A stretch of 36,938 nt of DNA from Intestinimonas timonensis (lineage in GTDB: Bacteria; Bacillota; Clostridia; Oscillospirales; Oscillospiraceae). Location of the stretch: the NCBI RefSeq assembly GCF_900626145.1, contig NZ_LR130835.1:66010-102947 (forward strand), read 5' to 3'. The notes beneath the pieces are model-generated. The model saw only the letters and a program-made list of their open reading frames with translations, was not told where the DNA came from and did not search any database. This document shows positions 9,067-16,304 of the stretch, in pieces. Position 1 is the stretch's first letter; each line of letters starts with the position of its first letter. A program made the translations under genes and the position numbers.

Positions 9067-9083
9067 TTTACACGAATGTTACG
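9067..9083 (-). promoter_or_regulatory. Candidate WalR-binding box
   Basis: On the minus strand the site reads CGTAAC, five bases, TGTAAA. This matches 11 of 12 positions of the published WalR/YycF consensus TGTWAH-N5-TGTWAH. It ends 8 bp upstream of the murA -35, a position suited to activation, and lies about 55 bp before the divergent NUDIX-walRK promoter. Confidence 0.5.
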
Positions 9084-9137
9084 GCTTTCTCCACTGGAAA
9101 TCTTTTCTTTTGCCGGTGTGTCTGAGACGGCCGGTGA

Positions 9138-9166
9138 TTGCAGTCCACAGCAAACCGTGGTATACT
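9138..9166 (+). promoter_or_regulatory. Promoter of the NUDIX-walRK-yycHI operon
   Basis: TTGCAG (9138-9143), a 17-bp spacer and TATACT (9161-9166) preceded by TGG (extended -10). It lies 31 bp before the NUDIX start. No other convincing promoter is seen before walR, so it probably drives the whole operon. Confidence 0.7.
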
Positions 9167-9197
9167 GATTTTAATTCTGCAAACAGGAGCGGTGGAC

Positions 9198-9734
9198 ATG
9201 GAAATGTACGAAAAAACGGTATCCAGCAAGCCGATCTTCAAAGGTGTCATTGTGGACCTGCGGGTGGATCGGGTGACCCTGCCAAACGGCGCTGAGGCGG
9301 GCCGTGAGGTTGTCTCCCATCCCGGCGGCGTGTGTGTGGTGCCTTACCACGACGACGGCACCGTCACCGTGGTGCGGCAGTTCCGCTACCCCTTCGGCAA
9401 GGTCATCACCGAGCTGCCCGCCGGCAAGCTGGAGCGCGGGGAAGACCACCGTCTTGCCGGTATCCGGGAGCTGGAAGAGGAGACCGGACTCACCGCTGAT
9501 TCTTTTGAATATCTGGGTGGATTGCTGTCCTCGCCGGGCTTTTCCGACGAGGTGATCCACCTTTATCTGGCCCGTGGACTCCACCAGGGACCCTGCCACC
9601 CTGACCCCGACGAGTTCCTGGAGCTGGACCGGGTACCCTTTGAAGTGCTGCTGGAGCAGGCCATGGACGGCCGGCTTCAGGACGCCAAGACCGTGGCCGG
9701 GCTGCTGAAAACCAAGGTTCTGCTGGGCCTGTGA
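9198..9734 (+). CDS. NUDIX hydrolase, ADP-ribose pyrophosphatase type
   Basis: 178 residues. The complete Nudix box (G-x5-E-x7-REUxEExGU) is seen in GKLERGE...RELEEETGL at about residues 76-98. The preceding beta strands and the LPAGKLE context match ADP-ribose pyrophosphatases (YqkG/NudF type), which split ADP-ribose into AMP and ribose 5-phosphate. The start is ATG 9198 (MEMYEKTVSS) with AGGAG upstream; the frame stays open to 9138 but that stretch overlaps the promoter. It is the first gene of the walRK operon, 34 bp before walR. There is no known functional tie between the two, so co-transcription may only reflect position. Confidence 0.88.
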   Translation: MEMYEKTVSSKPIFKGVIVDLRVDRVTLPNGAEAGREVVSHPGGVCVVPYHDDGTVTVVRQFRYPFGKVITELPAGKLERGEDHRLAGIRELEEETGLTADSFEYLGGLLSSPGFSDEVIHLYLARGLHQGPCHPDPDEFLELDRVPFEVLLEQAMDGRLQDAKTVAGLLKTKVLLGL

Positions 9735-9768
9735 CCGACACCGATATGGACAAGCTGGGAGGCGCGAT

Positions 9769-10473
9769 ATGGGAAAGACCATTCTGATCGTAGAGGACGA
9801 GAAGAACATTGTCGACATCCTCAATTATAACCTGACCAAGGAGGGCTATACCGCTCTGGAGGCCTACGACGGAGAGGCCGGACTCCAGCTGGCCCTGGAA
9901 CAGGACCCGGACCTCATCCTGCTGGACCTGATGCTGCCCAAGAAGAACGGCTTCGATGTCTGCCGGGAGATCCGGCAGGCCGGCCGTACCACTCCAATCC
10001 TGATGCTCACCGCCCGTGAGGAGGAGACTGACAAGGTCCTGGGCCTGGAGCTGGGGGCCGACGACTATATCACAAAGCCCTTCTCCATGCGGGAGCTCAT
10101 GGCCCGAGTGAAGGCCAACATCCGCCGCAGCACCATGGTTCCGGCTGAACCCTCCGCCAAGCCGGCCGTCGGCCGTTTGGAGCTGGGCCGCATCACCATC
10201 GACACCGAGCTGCTCATGGCCTACAAGGACGGTGCCCCCCTGGACCTCACCCAGCGGGAGTATGAGCTGCTCAAGTTCCTGGCCTCCAACCCGGGGAAGG
10301 TCTTCTCCCGGGAGGCCCTCATGGAGAACGTGTGGAACTACGAAGGATACGTGGGCGACGTCCGGGCGGTGGACGTCGCCGTCCGCCGCCTGCGCGAAAA
10401 GGTGGAGGACGACCCGGCCAGTCCCCAGTTTGTAGTGACCAGGCGCGGTCTGGGCTACCTCTTTAACGCCTGA
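9769..10473 (+). CDS. walR: Response regulator WalR (YycF), OmpR family
   Basis: 234 residues. The receiver domain (about 1-118) has acidic residues Glu9/Asp10, phospho-acceptor Asp53 (LLDLMLP), Thr81 and Lys103. The OmpR/PhoB winged-helix domain follows (about 135-232) and ends in TRRGLGYLFNA. WalR controls wall hydrolase and wall metabolism genes and is essential in many low-GC Gram-positives. Identification as WalR, not PhoP, rests on its partners: a PAS-containing kinase, then YycH- and YycI-like genes. A strong SD (GGGAGG) precedes ATG 9769. The last 67 bases of the gene are repeated twice more downstream (see the repeat entry); the synonymous differences between copies are unusual. Confidence 0.9.
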   Translation: MGKTILIVEDEKNIVDILNYNLTKEGYTALEAYDGEAGLQLALEQDPDLILLDLMLPKKNGFDVCREIRQAGRTTPILMLTAREEETDKVLGLELGADDYITKPFSMRELMARVKANIRRSTMVPAEPSAKPAVGRLELGRITIDTELLMAYKDGAPLDLTQREYELLKFLASNPGKVFSREALMENVWNYEGYVGDVRAVDVAVRRLREKVEDDPASPQFVVTRRGLGYLFNA

Positions 10474-10644
10474 ATTTTCAAATCACTCGGGCCGGATCGG
10501 CCTCCACAGGGCCCCATCGCAGATGGGACCGCCGTCAGGCGGTATAGGGTGCCGCCGGCACCCTGGCGCAGGGGCAATTCACTTGCCCTGAGCATGTGGA
10601 GTCCTCTGCGGGGTCCCCGTGGGGCTGGAGCCCCATGGGGAGAT
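10474..10644 (+). repeat. Palindrome-rich 171-bp spacer element (second copy at 10712-10882)
   Basis: The segment between walR tail copies is densely palindromic. It contains CCCATC/GATGGG (10513-10527), ACCGCC/GGCGGT (10528-10543), AGGGTGCC/GGCACCCT (10546-10564), GGGCAA/TTGCCC (10572-10588), GGGGCT/AGCCCC (10621-10634) and CCCCATGGGG (10631-10640). It encodes no plausible protein. This architecture resembles small non-autonomous repeats (REP/MITE-like) or a multi-hairpin RNA. No T-run terminator is present, so transcription could continue to walK. Confidence 0.7.
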
Positions 10645-10711
10645 GGACGATCCGTCCAGTCCCCAGTTTGTAGTGACCAGGCGCGGTCTGGGCTACCTCT
10701 TTAACGCCTGA
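10643..10711 (+). pseudogene. Detached walR 3'-end fragment (copy B)
   Basis: An ATG at 10643, preceded by GGGGAG, opens a 22-codon frame encoding the last 20 or so residues of WalR (DDPSSPQFVVTRRGLGYLF...) and its stop. It is one Ser-for-Ala change from WalR. Translation is possible but unproven. Confidence 0.6.
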
Positions 10712-10880
10712 ATTTTCAAATCACTCGGGCCGGATCGGCCTCCACAGGGCCCCATCGCAGATGGGACCGCCGTCAGGCGGTATAGGGTGCCGCCGGCACC
10801 CTGGCGCAGGGGCAATTCACTTGCCCTGAGCATGTGGAGTCCTCTGCGGGGTCCCCGTGGGGCTGGAGCCCCATGGGGAG

Positions 10881-10949
10881 ATGGACGATCCGGCCAGTCC
10901 TCAGTTTGTTGTGACCAGACGCGGTCTGGGCTACCTCTTCAACGCCTGA
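10881..10949 (+). pseudogene. Detached walR 3'-end fragment (copy C, probably the original gene end)
   Basis: Same layout as copy B: ATG at 10881 after GGGGAG, 22 codons, protein identical to the real WalR end but with five synonymous changes. It joins directly to the walK leader, so it is the best candidate for the ancestral walR terminus displaced by the repeats. Confidence 0.6.
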
Positions 10950-10994
10950 GCATCCCCTACGCCCAATCACGCCTGAGAAAGGAGGTCCGCTCCC

Positions 10995-12773
10995 ATGTTC
11001 CGCTCTCTCCATATGAAGCTGGTGCTCATCATGGTGCTGCTCATCATTTCCCTGATGACGGTGGTGGGCGCCTTTCTGATGAACGCCGTGGTGCGGTACT
11101 ACCTGGACGACTTCAACACCCGTATGAGCAGCATGTTCTCTGCCCAGGACCTCTATGAGGACCTCACCAACCCCTACGAAGGGGAGGAGGACGGCGTGGC
11201 CGGTCTCCAGGACGTGCTCAGGGCCAATATGGGCGAGCTGGGCGTGGACGGGCGCACCCGCTACTATTTCATTTTGGACGGCACCACCGGGGCCTATCTG
11301 GCTGGCTCCGATGACCAGCTGGGCCAGAGCCTGGACAAGAGTCCCAACGTGCTCCGGGCGCTGGCCACCGGGGAGCCGGCCACCGACAGCGACATCACCG
11401 CCGACTTTATGGATGTGGCCATCCCCATCACCCGGGGTGAGGTCCCCTATATCATCCAGATCTACGATAACCGCCAGACGGTGACCGAGCTCAACAGTTC
11501 CATCTTCATGCTCATCATACAGGCGCTGATCTTCGGCCTCATCTCCTCGGTGCTCCTCTCCTTCCTGCTGGCCAAGACCATGATCACCCCCATCGAACGG
11601 CTCACCGCCGGCGCCAAGCGGGTGGCCTCCGGGGACTTCTCCCGGAAGCTGGAGGTGGCCTCCAAGGATGAGATCGGCGTGCTCACCGCCACCTTTAACT
11701 CCATGGCCCGGCAGCTCCAGGCCACCATCCGGGAGGCGGAGAACGAGCGCAATAAGCTGGACACCCTCTTCCTCCACATGACCGACGGTGTGGTGGCCTT
11801 CAGCCGGGAGGACGGCGTGATTCAGAAAAACCCGGCGGCCGAGGACATGCTGGGCCGTCCCATCCTACCCGAGGACACCTATGAAAGCCTCTTTGGGGAC
11901 CTGGCGCCCCTGGATCAGATCCTGAGCCTGGAGCAGCCCGGATATCAGGAGGCCGAGCGCACTGCCGGCAACCGGAGCCTGGAGCTGCTGCTGGCCCCCT
12001 TCGATCAGGAGAGCGGCCAGGGCGGCGTGATGGTGGTCATCCACGACGTCACCACTCAGCGCCGGAACGAGGAGATGCGCCGGGAGTTCGTGGCCAACGT
12101 ATCCCATGAGCTGCGCACCCCCCTCACCAACATTCGCAGCTATGCCGAGACGCTGGTGGACAGCGCGGGAGATATCCCCCCCACCATGGAGAAAAACTTC
12201 CTGGGGGTCATCCTCAACGAGTCCGACCGCATGACCCACATCGTCCAGGACCTGCTCACCCTGTCCCGGTTCGACTCCGGCCGCAGCGAGCTCAAGCTGG
12301 AGCGGTTCTCCTTCTCCGCAGCCGTCCGGGATATCTACAACGCCGTGCTTATGGACGCCCAGCGCCATGGACACACCCTCACGCTGGAGGTTGCCCCCGA
12401 TGTCCCCGATATCGTGGGGGACCGGGACCGGGTGCTCCAGGTGATGATGAATGTGGTCTCCAACGCCATCAAGTATACCCCTGACGGCGGGCAGATCGCC
12501 ATTTCCGCCGGCCGGAACCCCCTGCGGGTGTGGATGGAGGTGTCCGACAACGGCATTGGCATCCCCGAGGCCGATCGTCCCCGCATTTTTGAGCGGTTCT
12601 ACCGGGTGGACAAGGCCCGGTCCCGGGAGTCGGGCGGCACCGGCCTGGGTCTTTCCATCGCCAAGGAGATCGTAGACCGCCACGAGGGCATCATTGCCCT
12701 GGTGGACCGGCCGGGGCCCGGCACCACCATCCGCATCGAGCTGCCCATTGAGGGACCTGCCCATGGGAAATGA
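10995..12773 (+). CDS. walK: Sensor histidine kinase WalK (YycG)
   Basis: 592 residues. A transmembrane helix (about 9-31), an extracytoplasmic sensor domain of ~140 residues, a second helix (about 175-197), a HAMP linker (SGDFSRKLEV...), a PAS domain (about 255-350), HisKA with NVSHELRTPLT (phospho-acceptor His371), and a HATPase domain with N box NVVSNAIKYTP, DNGIGIPE, the F box RIFERFYRVD and GGTGLGLSIA. This two-helix, extracellular-domain, HAMP-PAS layout is that of WalK, which senses wall state and phosphorylates WalR. SD AAAGGAGG precedes ATG 10995. The stop overlaps the yycH start region. Transcription from the upstream operon must cross the 238-bp repeats to reach it. Confidence 0.92.
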   Translation: MFRSLHMKLVLIMVLLIISLMTVVGAFLMNAVVRYYLDDFNTRMSSMFSAQDLYEDLTNPYEGEEDGVAGLQDVLRANMGELGVDGRTRYYFILDGTTGAYLAGSDDQLGQSLDKSPNVLRALATGEPATDSDITADFMDVAIPITRGEVPYIIQIYDNRQTVTELNSSIFMLIIQALIFGLISSVLLSFLLAKTMITPIERLTAGAKRVASGDFSRKLEVASKDEIGVLTATFNSMARQLQATIREAENERNKLDTLFLHMTDGVVAFSREDGVIQKNPAAEDMLGRPILPEDTYESLFGDLAPLDQILSLEQPGYQEAERTAGNRSLELLLAPFDQESGQGGVMVVIHDVTTQRRNEEMRREFVANVSHELRTPLTNIRSYAETLVDSAGDIPPTMEKNFLGVILNESDRMTHIVQDLLTLSRFDSGRSELKLERFSFSAAVRDIYNAVLMDAQRHGHTLTLEVAPDVPDIVGDRDRVLQVMMNVVSNAIKYTPDGGQIAISAGRNPLRVWMEVSDNGIGIPEADRPRIFERFYRVDKARSRESGGTGLGLSIAKEIVDRHEGIIALVDRPGPGTTIRIELPIEGPAHGK

Positions 12774-14145
12774 GAAAAAGCGCTCCCTCATCGAGTGGGG
12801 AAAAAACGCGCTCATCGTACTGCTGGCCCTGTCGGCACTGTATCTGTTGGGCCGTACGCAGCTCTACGTGGACGGCGCCGCCAGCGGCGGCCATCTGCTG
12901 TCCGGCCTGAAGTCCATCTTTTCCGAGGAGGAGCCTGTCTCTCCCAGTCAGGTGCTGGGGGACTGGAGTCAGGGCACCCTGCCCCGTCCTGTCCGCATGG
13001 TGGTCCTCACGCCTCAGGGCAGCGCCGGCATCCAGTACGACAATACCGTTCTGGACAGCCTCTTTCTGGAGTTCACCAACCCCCTGGCCGACGCACTGAC
13101 CAGCGCGGGTACACCACAGCAGGTCAGTGAGGAAGCATTCCGTACGGCTCTGAGCGCTCAGCGGCCCGGCATCTATCTGGATTTTCTCGGGCGGGTGCCG
13201 CTGACCAATCTGACGGCCTGGCTGAGCGGCGGACGTGCCGGAAATGTGGAGCTGCCCCACAGTATTCGCCGTATGCTCCTTACTTTGAGTGAGGACGGAC
13301 GGGTATTGCTGTACTTTATTGATGAAAATACAGGCAACTGCTATGTCTCCGAGACGGCTTCCGATTTGGCCCAGCGGCTGGAGCGGTTCGTAGCGGGGGT
13401 CTCGCCCAATGGCGCCGCCTTTGCCTTCCAGAGTGGGGAGGCCTATGCCAGCCTGGCGCCCTACACACTGCTTGGAGGCGGTGTATCGCCCCAGCCGGAC
13501 CGGTTCTCCGTGACCAACCCGGTCCCCATCACCGACGGTGGTGAGGACTACGGTGACGCCTTTGAGGCTCTGGTGCGGAGCCTGTCCTTCCAGCCCCAGT
13601 CCATGTCCTACCGGAGCCGGGACGGCGTCACCATCCAGGAGGGTTCGGAGAAGCTGCGCTTCAGTGACAGCGGCCAGGTGACCTATGAGGCCGCCGAGCG
13701 TACCGATCCCCGTTTTCCCCTCCAGGGCCTGAGCCAGAATCCCACGGAGTGGGAGCTGGTGGGAAGTGCCTGGGCCTTTGTGGAACGGGTTTTCCAGACC
13801 AGTTCCGCCTCCCCGCTGTGCGGAGATGCGCGGCTGTATATCCAGGGGCTGGAGGAGACGGAGGACGGCGTGGCCGTTCTCATCGGCTACCAGCTGGACG
13901 GCGCCGCCGTGGTAGTGGGACAGCTGGGCTGTGCCGCCCGAATCGAGATTTCCGACGGCGCCATCACCGGCTTTCAGCTCCAGCTGCGCAAGTACACCTA
14001 TGTGCAGCAGGGGCCCCAGGTGCTGCCGGAGCTCCAGGCCACCGCCGCACTGGAGGCACAGGAGGCCCAGGGCTCGGAGCTGCTGCTCTATTACTATGAC
14101 GATCTGCGCGGCGACGAGGTCACCGCGGACTGGGGCGCGTTCTGA
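12763..14145 (+). CDS. yycH: YycH-like regulator of WalK
   Basis: 460 residues: a short basic cytoplasmic tail, one transmembrane helix (NALIVLLALSALYLLGRTQ, about 15-34) and a large extracellular region without catalytic motifs. Size, topology and position right after walK match YycH, which with YycI contacts WalK in the membrane and tunes its activity. The start is ATG 12763 (MGNEKKRS), overlapping the last 11 bases of walK, with GAGGG upstream; the frame stays open to 12694 inside walK but that part reads as an artefact. Sequence similarity to Bacillus YycH is expected to be low, so the call rests partly on context. Confidence 0.8.
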   Translation: MGNEKKRSLIEWGKNALIVLLALSALYLLGRTQLYVDGAASGGHLLSGLKSIFSEEEPVSPSQVLGDWSQGTLPRPVRMVVLTPQGSAGIQYDNTVLDSLFLEFTNPLADALTSAGTPQQVSEEAFRTALSAQRPGIYLDFLGRVPLTNLTAWLSGGRAGNVELPHSIRRMLLTLSEDGRVLLYFIDENTGNCYVSETASDLAQRLERFVAGVSPNGAAFAFQSGEAYASLAPYTLLGGGVSPQPDRFSVTNPVPITDGGEDYGDAFEALVRSLSFQPQSMSYRSRDGVTIQEGSEKLRFSDSGQVTYEAAERTDPRFPLQGLSQNPTEWELVGSAWAFVERVFQTSSASPLCGDARLYIQGLEETEDGVAVLIGYQLDGAAVVVGQLGCAARIEISDGAITGFQLQLRKYTYVQQGPQVLPELQATAALEAQEAQGSELLLYYYDDLRGDEVTADWGAF

Positions 14146-14174
14146 GTCCGCGCCTTGAGAGGAGGTGAGTCATC

Positions 14175-15017
14175 CTGGAGTGGTCTAAGCTGAAGAACAT
14201 CATTATTATCATGCTCTCCTGCGTGAACGTCTTTTTGCTGGTACTGGTGCTCCACCGCCAGCAGGAGAGCCGAAACTACTCGGAGAACGCCCGGGAGGAT
14301 GCCATCACCGTGCTGTGGAACACCTGCCGGATCGAGTTGGACCGGGAGTTGCTGCCGGAGGAGATGGAGCTGTCGCCCATGGTGGTGCAGCGGGACCAGG
14401 TTCTGGAGCAGAGCCAGGCCGCCGCGCTGCTGGGTGAGCTGACAGCCACGCCGTCAGACTCCATGCGGTATGAGGGCACCAAGGGTACCGCTCAGTTTTA
14501 TATCAACGGCGCCTTTTCCGCCGAGTTTTATGAGGGGGCCTATCCGGTGGATGAGCGCACACCGGAGGAATTCGCGCTCACCCTCATGGAAGGGCTTGGA
14601 ATCGATGCGCAAGTGCAGACCTCCGACACCGCCGCCTGGCCCCGGCAGGGGGCGGTCGTCGTCCGCCAGAGCTGGGAGGATGTGCCCATTTTTGACTGCA
14701 CCGCCACCCTGATGTTTCAGGATGGAGAGCTGCGGGAGATTCAGCGGGACACCAGCCACCGTCTGGTGGGTACGCCTCAGCCTGTGAGCGGCGAGCGCTG
14801 TCTGGATACGGTAACGCTGCTGCTGCGGTTTGCCGACTATGTCAAGCAGAACAGCCGCGTGTGCAGTGAGATCACCGGCTTTGTCGCCGGCTACACCATG
14901 GACGCCCAGACAGAGCCCACTCGTCTGATCCCCACCTGGTATGTGACCACCGACAACGGCGCCTACTACTGGAATGCCGTCACCGGCGATATCCGCCCGG
15001 AGCAGGCGGACACCTGA
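14175..15017 (+). CDS. yycI: YycI-like regulator of WalK (predicted CTG start)
   Basis: 280 residues from the start chosen here. The first in-frame ATG (14211) would delete the amphipathic start and cut the membrane helix. Extending upstream gives LEWSKLKNIIIIMLSCVNVFLLVLVL, matching the usual YycI opening (MxWSKxKxI... then a single helix). The codon for the first residue is CTG at 14175, with AGGAGGTGAG ending about 5 bases before it; a stop codon lies at 14166, so no ATG/GTG/TTG alternative exists further up. The rest is an extracellular domain with YycH/YycI-like character (ITGFVAGYTMDAQTEPTRLIPTWYV). Last gene of the operon, followed by a strong terminator. Confidence 0.78.
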   Translation: MEWSKLKNIIIIMLSCVNVFLLVLVLHRQQESRNYSENAREDAITVLWNTCRIELDRELLPEEMELSPMVVQRDQVLEQSQAAALLGELTATPSDSMRYEGTKGTAQFYINGAFSAEFYEGAYPVDERTPEEFALTLMEGLGIDAQVQTSDTAAWPRQGAVVVRQSWEDVPIFDCTATLMFQDGELREIQRDTSHRLVGTPQPVSGERCLDTVTLLLRFADYVKQNSRVCSEITGFVAGYTMDAQTEPTRLIPTWYVTTDNGAYYWNAVTGDIRPEQADT

Positions 15018-15033
15018 GTACGAAACACAAAAC

Positions 15034-15090
15034 AAGACCCGTCGCCAGAGGGAGTTTCCATCTCCCTCGGCAGCGGGTCTTTTCTGTTTT
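15034..15090 (+). terminator. Intrinsic terminator of the walRK operon
   Basis: AAGACCCG (15034-15041) pairs with CGGGTCTT (15074-15081) and the stem continues inward through GAGGGAG/CTCCCTC pairs. A T-rich tract (TTTTCTGTTTTT) follows. Confidence 0.85.
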
Positions 15091-15208
15091 TCGTAAGCGC
15101 GGTACCATTTATGGGCCAGCGAAGGCCGCCCGGACATGGCGCCGCCCGGGTATGGAGAGGGCATGCAACGCTGGACAGCAGACCTCCCAAGGGTGAGGAG
15201 GGATGCAA

Positions 15209-16225
15209 ATGGCAAGCGGATATACCGCAAATTACGGACTGTGCCAGTGGCAGCGGTCGGACAAGTTTTTACGGGAGGAATTCAACGGGGACAATGAGAA
15301 GATTGACGCCGCCCTGAAGGCAGCAGAAGACAAGGCGGCATCTGACGCACAGACGGCCCAGAACACAGCGGACCGGGCGCTGGCGGGGCTGGAGGCAGCG
15401 GACTACAACATCTACAACCTGCTGCTGCAAAACGAGTACGAGGGCAAGTACACCGGGTATAAAAAGGCGCTGTTATACGACGGGTTTTTGGATGAAAGCC
15501 GTGTGGCCTCCAAAAGCGCTGCCATCCAGATTAAGGACAGGGCCGCCCGACTGAGCAAGACCGGCCAGGGGAATATTACTACAGCCAAGACCAGCGACAC
15601 CTGTTTCCTGGGGGACGATCCCTGTTCCACTGGCACCAAAACGGCCACAGGCGGGGGCGTACTCACCGGGTTCACCTTTTCCTTTTATCCCTCGGATAAC
15701 TACGGGTGTTCTACCCAGATGACGGTCACGTACAACGGCGAGGCCGTGGCCCGCCAGAAGGTGACCTTCGACCCGGGCGAGACCGGCACCAAGACCGTCA
15801 CTCTGGAGACCCCGGTGGAGCTCATCAAGGGGGATACCTTTTCTATCAAGCTGGACAGCAACAACAGCTCACGGTCAGTCAGTATCTATCTCGGCTCCGG
15901 TGGGACCATGGCCGGGACCATCCGGATCACGGCCATGGGGGCGGCCAGTGGGAACCTCACCGCCACGGCGGCGGAGCTGACCGGGACGGGAGAAAAGGCT
16001 CTGGTCTTTGTCCGCTACACCGGGGGAGGCGTGACCCCTACCTTGAACGGAGCCGAGCTGGTCAAAACCGGCCATCGGAAGAGCGTTGAAGTCAACGGCC
16101 AGAGTTGCAATGAGGACGCCTATGAGGGGACATGGTCCGGTGGTAGCCTCGCCGCCAGCTTCACCCTGAATTGCGGGAACTATCTTGAATGCGTATTTTT
16201 TGACTATGGCATCGTGGTGCTGTAA
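15209..16225 (+). CDS. Tail-fibre-like hypothetical protein (copy B)
   Basis: 338 residues, paralogue of 3188-4207. The first 40 residues are nearly the same (MASGYTANYGLCQWQ, LREEFNGDNEKIDAAL), and a helical segment with Ala/Glu/Lys runs to about residue 65. Both then share YNxxNLLLQNxYEGKYTGYKKAL before diverging into beta-rich C-terminal parts (the last ~15 residues, FDYGI..., are again alike). No signal peptide or membrane helix. Start chosen at ATG 15209, 6 bases after AGGAGGG; the ATG at 15203 is in frame but abuts the SD. The 16-bp-stem terminator just downstream is shared with the convergent SLH gene. Function unknown; similarity to phage tail-fibre N-termini is motif-level only. Confidence 0.7.
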   Translation: MASGYTANYGLCQWQRSDKFLREEFNGDNEKIDAALKAAEDKAASDAQTAQNTADRALAGLEAADYNIYNLLLQNEYEGKYTGYKKALLYDGFLDESRVASKSAAIQIKDRAARLSKTGQGNITTAKTSDTCFLGDDPCSTGTKTATGGGVLTGFTFSFYPSDNYGCSTQMTVTYNGEAVARQKVTFDPGETGTKTVTLETPVELIKGDTFSIKLDSNNSSRSVSIYLGSGGTMAGTIRITAMGAASGNLTATAAELTGTGEKALVFVRYTGGGVTPTLNGAELVKTGHRKSVEVNGQSCNEDAYEGTWSGGSLAASFTLNCGNYLECVFFDYGIVVL

Positions 16226-16235
16226 AAATGGGTAG

Positions 16236-16275
16236 AAGAGGACCCCGGACCAGTTGGTCCGGGGTCCTCTTGTTT
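16236..16275. terminator. Bidirectional intrinsic terminator
   Basis: A perfect 16-bp stem (16236-16251 with 16256-16271, loop AGTT) between convergent genes. T-rich on the plus strand (TTGTTTG). The core AGAGGACCCCGG matches the terminator at 3141-3169, so gene pair and terminator appear duplicated together. Confidence 0.85.
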
Positions 16276-16304
16276 GTGCTGCGTATGTCTTAGAACACGA
16301 TTGC

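Larger units (their letters stand above)
10407..10949 (+). repeat. 238-bp tandem repeat carrying the walR 3' end (two units plus a partial third)
   Basis: Unit A is 10407-10644, unit B 10645-10882 and partial unit C 10883-10949. Each begins with the last ~67 bases of walR (coding for SPQFVVTRRGLGYLFNA and the stop), followed in A and B by a 171-bp non-coding segment that is essentially identical in both. The C tail differs from A at five positions, all synonymous (GAC/GAT, CCC/CCT, GTA/GTT, AGG/AGA, TTT/TTC). B differs from A by one synonymous change and one Ala-to-Ser change. Unit C joins directly to the walK ribosome-binding region. The array fills most of the 521-bp walR-walK gap. The pattern fits an insertion that replaced the end of the gene with its own copy, then duplicated. 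Confidence 0.9.

Noticed and set aside
10773..11777. Minus-strand frame antisense to the repeat array and walK
   Set aside because: No motif or start signal; walK on the plus strand has all kinase domains.
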